Program-made: the position numbers and the translations under genes
Part shown: piece after piece, positions 18,336-21,666 of the stretch
How the letters are laid out: each line of letters opens with the position of its first letter
How positions within the stretch are numbered: the first letter of the stretch is position 1
Notes under the pieces: generated by a model
Databases searched by the model: none
What the model was told of the DNA's origin: nothing
Seen by the model: only the letters and a program-made list of their open reading frames with translations
IMG/VR virus record: IMGVR_UViG_3300025305_003741
Coordinates: 1 to 21,666 of that record
Source of the DNA: a virus
Strand: one strand, 5' to 3'
Length of the DNA: 21,666 nucleotides

Positions 18336-19900
18336 TAAAAGTTATCCTCTTCACGTTTAATGGGCTTATACTCTATTTGATCTACGTGTAATTGTTTTAT
18401 TTTAATAACTTTTTCTGTCTTGCCATCAATATTAAAAGAATGATTAAATATTGCTCCAAATTCTTTCTTCATTATATAAGCTGTTTCTTCTTCAGAAAAT
18501 TTCCAACGATTGCCTAACGAATCATAGAAAGATTGAAATTTAAAATAGTGAAATCCTTTATCTGTGTAGCAAGAACCACTTCTGATTTGAACTCGTTGTT
18601 TAGCTTGAGAACTATTAACGCAAAATTCATATAAATGATTATATAATTTATCAACATCAGAAGTTCCCGCTGCGGGTTTTACTTCAGTCGCAGAAGCTCT
18701 CATTGCATTTATTTTAGAAATAAAATCATTAAATTTTAGACGTTCAGGATAAAAACCAGCAACTTCCCAGCACAATGCTGCGAACTGCTCTTGTTTACAA
18801 AATATATTTTTATCTCTAACTACAGCAGGTTTTAATTTTCCATCCTGTGCTTCAATATTAAAATGATACCTACGTGGATTTCCTAAAATAATTTCAAAAT
18901 CACTTATCATTGGGAATGCAACATTTGAATCGGATCTAATACCAAATGTTCTACTTGCGCATAATGTTCTTTGACAAACAGGGGCTATTGGATCTTCATG
19001 ACAAGTATGACTTGCTGTTTCTTTTCTCCAAGCTTTTAATTTTTTTTGTAATTTTTCGTTACTAAAAGGGTGCTCAAAATATTTAGTATTTGCTTGCATA
19101 GCCTTATCTTCCCATTCTTCTTTATATTTCTTTTTAGCAAAGACCATATAGTTATATAAAAATCGATCTCTACCATCATCTAATTTTGATTTTGATAAAC
19201 AACCTAAACAAGGGGGTCCATCATTAAATTCTGGATCTGCTCCTAGTAATATTTTTCTTCTTGATTCTTCAACCAAGTTATCCAAAGTTTTGCCGTCTAT
19301 TCTAGAATTTTTAACTAATTCAATAAATTGTTCTAAACTTAGTTTATGATTATTTTTATCAACAGCATAACGACTAGTTTTTTTACAATTAAAATAAGGA
19401 AGATTGATAAAATTACCTGGAGAATATTGATCCCCAATTTTTTCAAGTTTAGATTGTTTTGGGAAGACTTCAGTTTTCGGGTCTAATTTTAAAGGTAGTA
19501 AGAAAGATTGTAAAGCTTCTCTTAAATCAGCTGCTAGGATAGGTTCTTCTAAAAAGATATAACAATGCAAGCCTCCGCTTTTAGATAAACAAGGAATTAA
19601 AGGAAGTCCATATTGTTGAAAGTAAGCTAAATAAGTTTCAATTTTAAATTCACTATAATTTTTTGGATCGATGTCTATGCACCCAAAAGATGCTGTTCTG
19701 TCAATTCTGCAAGGTTGAATGCCAATGGATATTTTGCCGTTTAGGTGTAATTGGTAGTCTTGAGTGGTGATGTTTCTTCCTGCCCATTCGTATCTAGGTT
19801 TGACTTTATTTCTTTCTGTGTCGACCTCGATGTTAGACATGTCGGCTTTGCCAAAGTCTAAATCAAACCCACTGAATATTTTTATAAAATCGTTTATCAT
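18335..19900 (-). CDS. AEP-family primase (TOTE-primase-like)
   Basis: A 521-residue protein with archaeo-eukaryotic primase (AEP) motifs: CIDIDPK (Asp76, Asp78), SKSGGLHCY (106-114, His112), and EVFPKQS (from 144) with GNFINLPYF (162-170), which fits the TOTE-type AEP group. Then Cys231/Cys234 and Cys300/Cys309/Cys314 form one or more metal or Fe-S sites in a helical second domain. No helicase domain is fused. It would make primers for PolA. It is followed by the helicase (TAATG). A hairpin and a 14-bp palindrome lie upstream. The start region is duplicated (ATGATAAATGATAAAC); I take ATG 19900. Confidence 0.85.
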   Translation of the reverse strand: MINDFIKIFSGFDLDFGKADMSNIEVDTERNKVKPRYEWAGRNITTQDYQLHLNGKISIGIQPCRIDRTASFGCIDIDPKNYSEFKIETYLAYFQQYGLPLIPCLSKSGGLHCYIFLEEPILAADLREALQSFLLPLKLDPKTEVFPKQSKLEKIGDQYSPGNFINLPYFNCKKTSRYAVDKNNHKLSLEQFIELVKNSRIDGKTLDNLVEESRRKILLGADPEFNDGPPCLGCLSKSKLDDGRDRFLYNYMVFAKKKYKEEWEDKAMQANTKYFEHPFSNEKLQKKLKAWRKETASHTCHEDPIAPVCQRTLCASRTFGIRSDSNVAFPMISDFEIILGNPRRYHFNIEAQDGKLKPAVVRDKNIFCKQEQFAALCWEVAGFYPERLKFNDFISKINAMRASATEVKPAAGTSDVDKLYNHLYEFCVNSSQAKQRVQIRSGSCYTDKGFHYFKFQSFYDSLGNRWKFSEEETAYIMKKEFGAIFNHSFNIDGKTEKVIKIKQLHVDQIEYKPIKREEDNF

Positions 19901-19916
19901 TTATCATTTTTTTGTC

Positions 19917-19948
19917 CTAGGCGGTTTGAGTCTCCCGCTGCCGCCTAG
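19917..19948. promoter_or_regulatory. GC-rich hairpin before the primase gene
   Basis: CTAGGCGG (19917-19924) and CCGCCTAG (19941-19948) form a perfect 8-bp stem with a 16-nt loop. On the minus strand it ends 16 nt before the primase ATG. No T run follows in either direction, so it is more likely a leader structure or protein site than a simple terminator. Confidence 0.5.
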
Positions 19949-19952
19949 TATC

Positions 19953-19966
19953 TTTACGTACGTAAA
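19953..19966. promoter_or_regulatory. 14-bp perfect palindrome
   Basis: TTTACGTACGTAAA, perfect over 14 bp, between the SSB-like gene stop (19973) and the primase hairpin. It contains ACGT twice. Likely a protein-binding site, such as a replication or operator site; not a promoter by itself. Confidence 0.5.
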
Positions 19967-19972
19967 AGAATC

Positions 19973-20737
19973 TTAGAAGTGAGTAGATTCAGATTTTTTA
20001 TTTTCTGAATTGTGTTTAGCGACAATAGCTCCTTTGCCAATACTTTCAGCAAAAGCTTTTGCTTGTTCGTAAAGCGGAGTATCCTCCACTTGACTAACTT
20101 TGCTAACTTCCCAACCAAACCATGTTCCTTTATCATTTGACTGCTGCACAGTTCTTAAACGATAAATATGGCTGAAAGATGATGGAGTAAAAAGACCGTT
20201 TTTGCCTTTAAGTCTAACCCCTGCCATCATTGAATTCCATTTTCGACTCGTTTTAAGCTGAGTTGATTTCATATTGATCAATGCAGTAGTAGGAGCATCC
20301 CCCAATACGATTACAAAATGACTTGCTGTTTTTTCAATATAATTACCATTTGGTAATCTATCTTTAAAATCAGCTCCTCTAGTTGTTTCACTAAGAATGT
20401 CACTTGACGATGGATAGATATTCACTGGAGCACCGGAACCTTCCCCAATATTTTGCCACTCTACATATTCTAATTTGTAGAAGCATGGTAAAACTTGAAT
20501 ACCTTTCTCTCCATTATGGAGTTCTCCAGAAACGGTATTGTATATCATTCCTGGTTCTGCACCTTGAACGTATTTTCCGTCTCTTTTATTAACCTCAGGA
20601 GATAACTGTCCTAAGATTTTGAGAAAAGGTAAAGCTAAATCTTCTTGAGTAAGATTGCCCAAACCTTTTCTTGCATCATCCTCAAGTACACTCATTTGAG
20701 GAAGATTACTTTTCTTCGTTTCTAGTTCTTGTTTCAT
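19973..20737 (-). CDS. Conserved replication-module protein, candidate ssDNA-binding protein
   Basis: A 254-residue protein. Blocks include LTQEDLALPFLKILGQLSPE, GKYVQGAEPGMIYNTVSGEL, GIQVLPCFYKLEYVEW, ASHFVIVLGDAPTTALINMK, RKWNSMMAGVRLKGKNG, and SFSHIYRLRTVQQSNDKGTW, then a polar tail rich in Lys and Ser. From memory this family is frequent in podo- and siphophage replication modules as a putative ssDNA-binding or recombination accessory protein. The beta-rich core and charged tail fit an OB-like SSB, but no fold proof can be read here. The gap to the upstream gene is 5 nt. Confidence 0.6.
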   Translation of the reverse strand: MKQELETKKSNLPQMSVLEDDARKGLGNLTQEDLALPFLKILGQLSPEVNKRDGKYVQGAEPGMIYNTVSGELHNGEKGIQVLPCFYKLEYVEWQNIGEGSGAPVNIYPSSSDILSETTRGADFKDRLPNGNYIEKTASHFVIVLGDAPTTALINMKSTQLKTSRKWNSMMAGVRLKGKNGLFTPSSFSHIYRLRTVQQSNDKGTWFGWEVSKVSQVEDTPLYEQAKAFAESIGKGAIVAKHNSENKKSESTHF

Positions 20738-20742
20738 GTTTC

Positions 20743-21300
20743 TTATTTCCTTTTTATTGTAGTACGGTTTCCTGCGTACACGTTAAATAAGTCAGAGGGT
20801 ATCTCTCGTCCAGATTCGATACGCTCTCTGACCAATGCTTTGAGAGTCATGGGTTCAACCTTTAATTTCTGGACAGGCTGATACCCTTGACCCTGCGCAA
20901 GGACAGCATATTGTACTGCCTTGTTGTCTTCGTTACGACCAAAAGAAACAGTAACCTCATTTTTAATAAGATCACCTAGGCCGTTATCTCGAAGCCATTT
21001 AAATGCTTCTTCTTTCCTTGAAATAGGAATTGAAGCACCGTAGACGGGTTTAACTTCAACTGAAGATCCGTCTGCTAATTTTAGTGAAGATAAAGACATC
21101 TCTGTCATCATTGTAGGAATAATTTCCTCTGATAACATCGCAGCACTCTTCTTTTTATTCTTAAGTGCATCTTCATCTTGTTTAATCTCGTTTTCCAATC
21201 CTTGTAATTTTAAAACTTGATCTGAAAGTTTATTCACATCTTTAGTTTTATCAATGGATTGAGTTTGATCTTTTTCAAACATTTCATTTAATTTATTCAT
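20743..21300 (-). CDS. Coiled-coil replication-module protein, unknown
   Basis: A 185-residue protein. Residues 20-55 form a coiled coil (LSDQVLKLQGLENEIKQDED), then a globular part with SLSSLKLADGSSVEVKPVYG, EEAFKWLRDNGLGDLIKNEV, VSFGRNEDNKAV and a C-terminal TLKALVRERIESGREIPSDL. From memory this protein recurs beside the SSB-like gene in marine phages; its function is not known to me. Starts in an ATGA overlap with the upstream gene. Codon use is slightly GC-richer in the second half. Confidence 0.75.
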   Translation of the reverse strand: MNKLNEMFEKDQTQSIDKTKDVNKLSDQVLKLQGLENEIKQDEDALKNKKKSAAMLSEEIIPTMMTEMSLSSLKLADGSSVEVKPVYGASIPISRKEEAFKWLRDNGLGDLIKNEVTVSFGRNEDNKAVQYAVLAQGQGYQPVQKLKVEPMTLKALVRERIESGREIPSDLFNVYAGNRTTIKRK

Positions 21301-21659
21301 ATTTTTTGTCTTTCCTCAAAAGGGCATTGTTTTTCAGCACTTCTGAACATTCCAATTCCACAGGGAAGAGAACTTTCTTTGGGTTTAATATTTTTTCTTT
21401 TTCCTTCAAGGCTTATATCACAAACAGGACACACACCTCTTGCTGATAAATTACCTGAAGAACCTGCTACACGATCAACCATTTTCCAAGACTTAGCCCT
21501 AATATTTTTAGCCACGAATTTTAAGCCTTCTATAATAGTATGAGGTGCTTCTTTTGATTTTGAAGCTGTAATGATTGCCTGTTTATAACATAAATAGGCT
21601 TTAGATTCAGCTTTCATATCTTTAATTTCTTTTTCAAGTTGTTTTACTTTTTCATTCAT
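21297..21659 (-). CDS. Helical protein with C-terminal zinc-ribbon-like site
   Basis: A 120-residue protein. The N-terminus is a helix (MNEKVKQLEKEIKDMKAESK). The C-terminus has Cys77, Cys80 (CPVC), Cys100 and Cys112 in a spacing of 2, 19 and 11, which could hold one zinc. A fifth Cys (24) is isolated. It is the rightmost gene of the leftward operon visible; its promoter must lie beyond the window. Function unknown. Confidence 0.65.
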   Translation of the reverse strand: MNEKVKQLEKEIKDMKAESKAYLCYKQAIITASKSKEAPHTIIEGLKFVAKNIRAKSWKMVDRVAGSSGNLSARGVCPVCDISLEGKRKNIKPKESSLPCGIGMFRSAEKQCPFEERQKI

Positions 21660-21666
21660 TTATTTT

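Noticed and set aside
19917-19948. Hairpin loop resembling a tRNA-Leu anticodon arm, as a possible attachment site
   Set aside because: The similarity is short and imperfect, the stem is not in cloverleaf position, and no integrase is nearby.

Overview
The window reads as part of a tailed-phage genome (or a prophage or metagenome-assembled phage contig) from a marine alphaproteobacterium. The evidence is the AT-rich composition, dense leftward operons of small overlapping genes, a family A DNA polymerase, a UvrD-like helicase, an AEP-type primase, a small terminase-like subunit, and a GcrA-type regulator, a family otherwise typical of Alphaproteobacteria. Several small proteins resemble ones I remember from uncultured marine (SAR11-type) phages. 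That host assignment is from memory and inference, not from a search. I see no capsid, portal or large-terminase gene, no integrase, no tRNA and no CRISPR array.

Layout from left to right. (1) 1-1376, leftward: a PD-(D/E)XK nuclease cut by the window edge, a small unknown, a NifU-type Fe-S carrier, a small unknown and a coiled-coil protein. (2) 1414-1947, rightward: a lone terminase small-subunit-like gene with overlapping divergent promoters. (3) 1957-2997, leftward: small unknowns. (4) 2992-3240: a non-coding, mirror-symmetric array of eleven ATCACC repeats, with a T7-promoter-like motif just beside it. (5) 3248-6261, leftward: a GC-richer block with a secreted small protein, two tiny membrane peptides, a C5-cytosine methyltransferase, a GcrA homologue and a RecB-like nuclease. 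A second long gene is nested in another frame inside the methyltransferase. (6) 6263-9561, leftward: small acidic, basic, membrane and Zn-ribbon proteins, a lipoprotein and an RHH-type regulator behind a consensus promoter. (7) 9619-9840, rightward: one secreted peptide, followed by a convergent intergenic stretch with palindromes. (8) 10110-14067, leftward: a basic peptide, Zn-ribbon and coiled-coil proteins, two large exported proteins, a 10-cysteine mini-protein and small membrane peptides. (9) 14076-21659, leftward replication module: PolA, PD-(D/E)XK nuclease, SET-domain protein, DUF3310 protein, micro-membrane peptide, helicase, primase, a candidate ssDNA-binding protein, and coiled-coil and Zn proteins.

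The strongest unusual signal is a 383-codon open frame (3778-4929) inside the cytosine methyltransferase gene. It has its own AAAGGAG ribosome-binding site 9 nt before ATG, five spaced xPTP/RTP motifs and a C-terminal LNPMWVEWLMG-type signature, and its stop codon directly abuts the ATG of a tiny membrane peptide. Other notable signals are the mirrored ATCACC array, a series of 23-33 residue single-TM micro-genes coupled to neighbours by 1-17 nt overlaps or direct abutment, a minimal SET protein, and a Leu at the 762-equivalent position of PolA. All coordinates of genes shorter than 60 codons were read by hand from the sequence.
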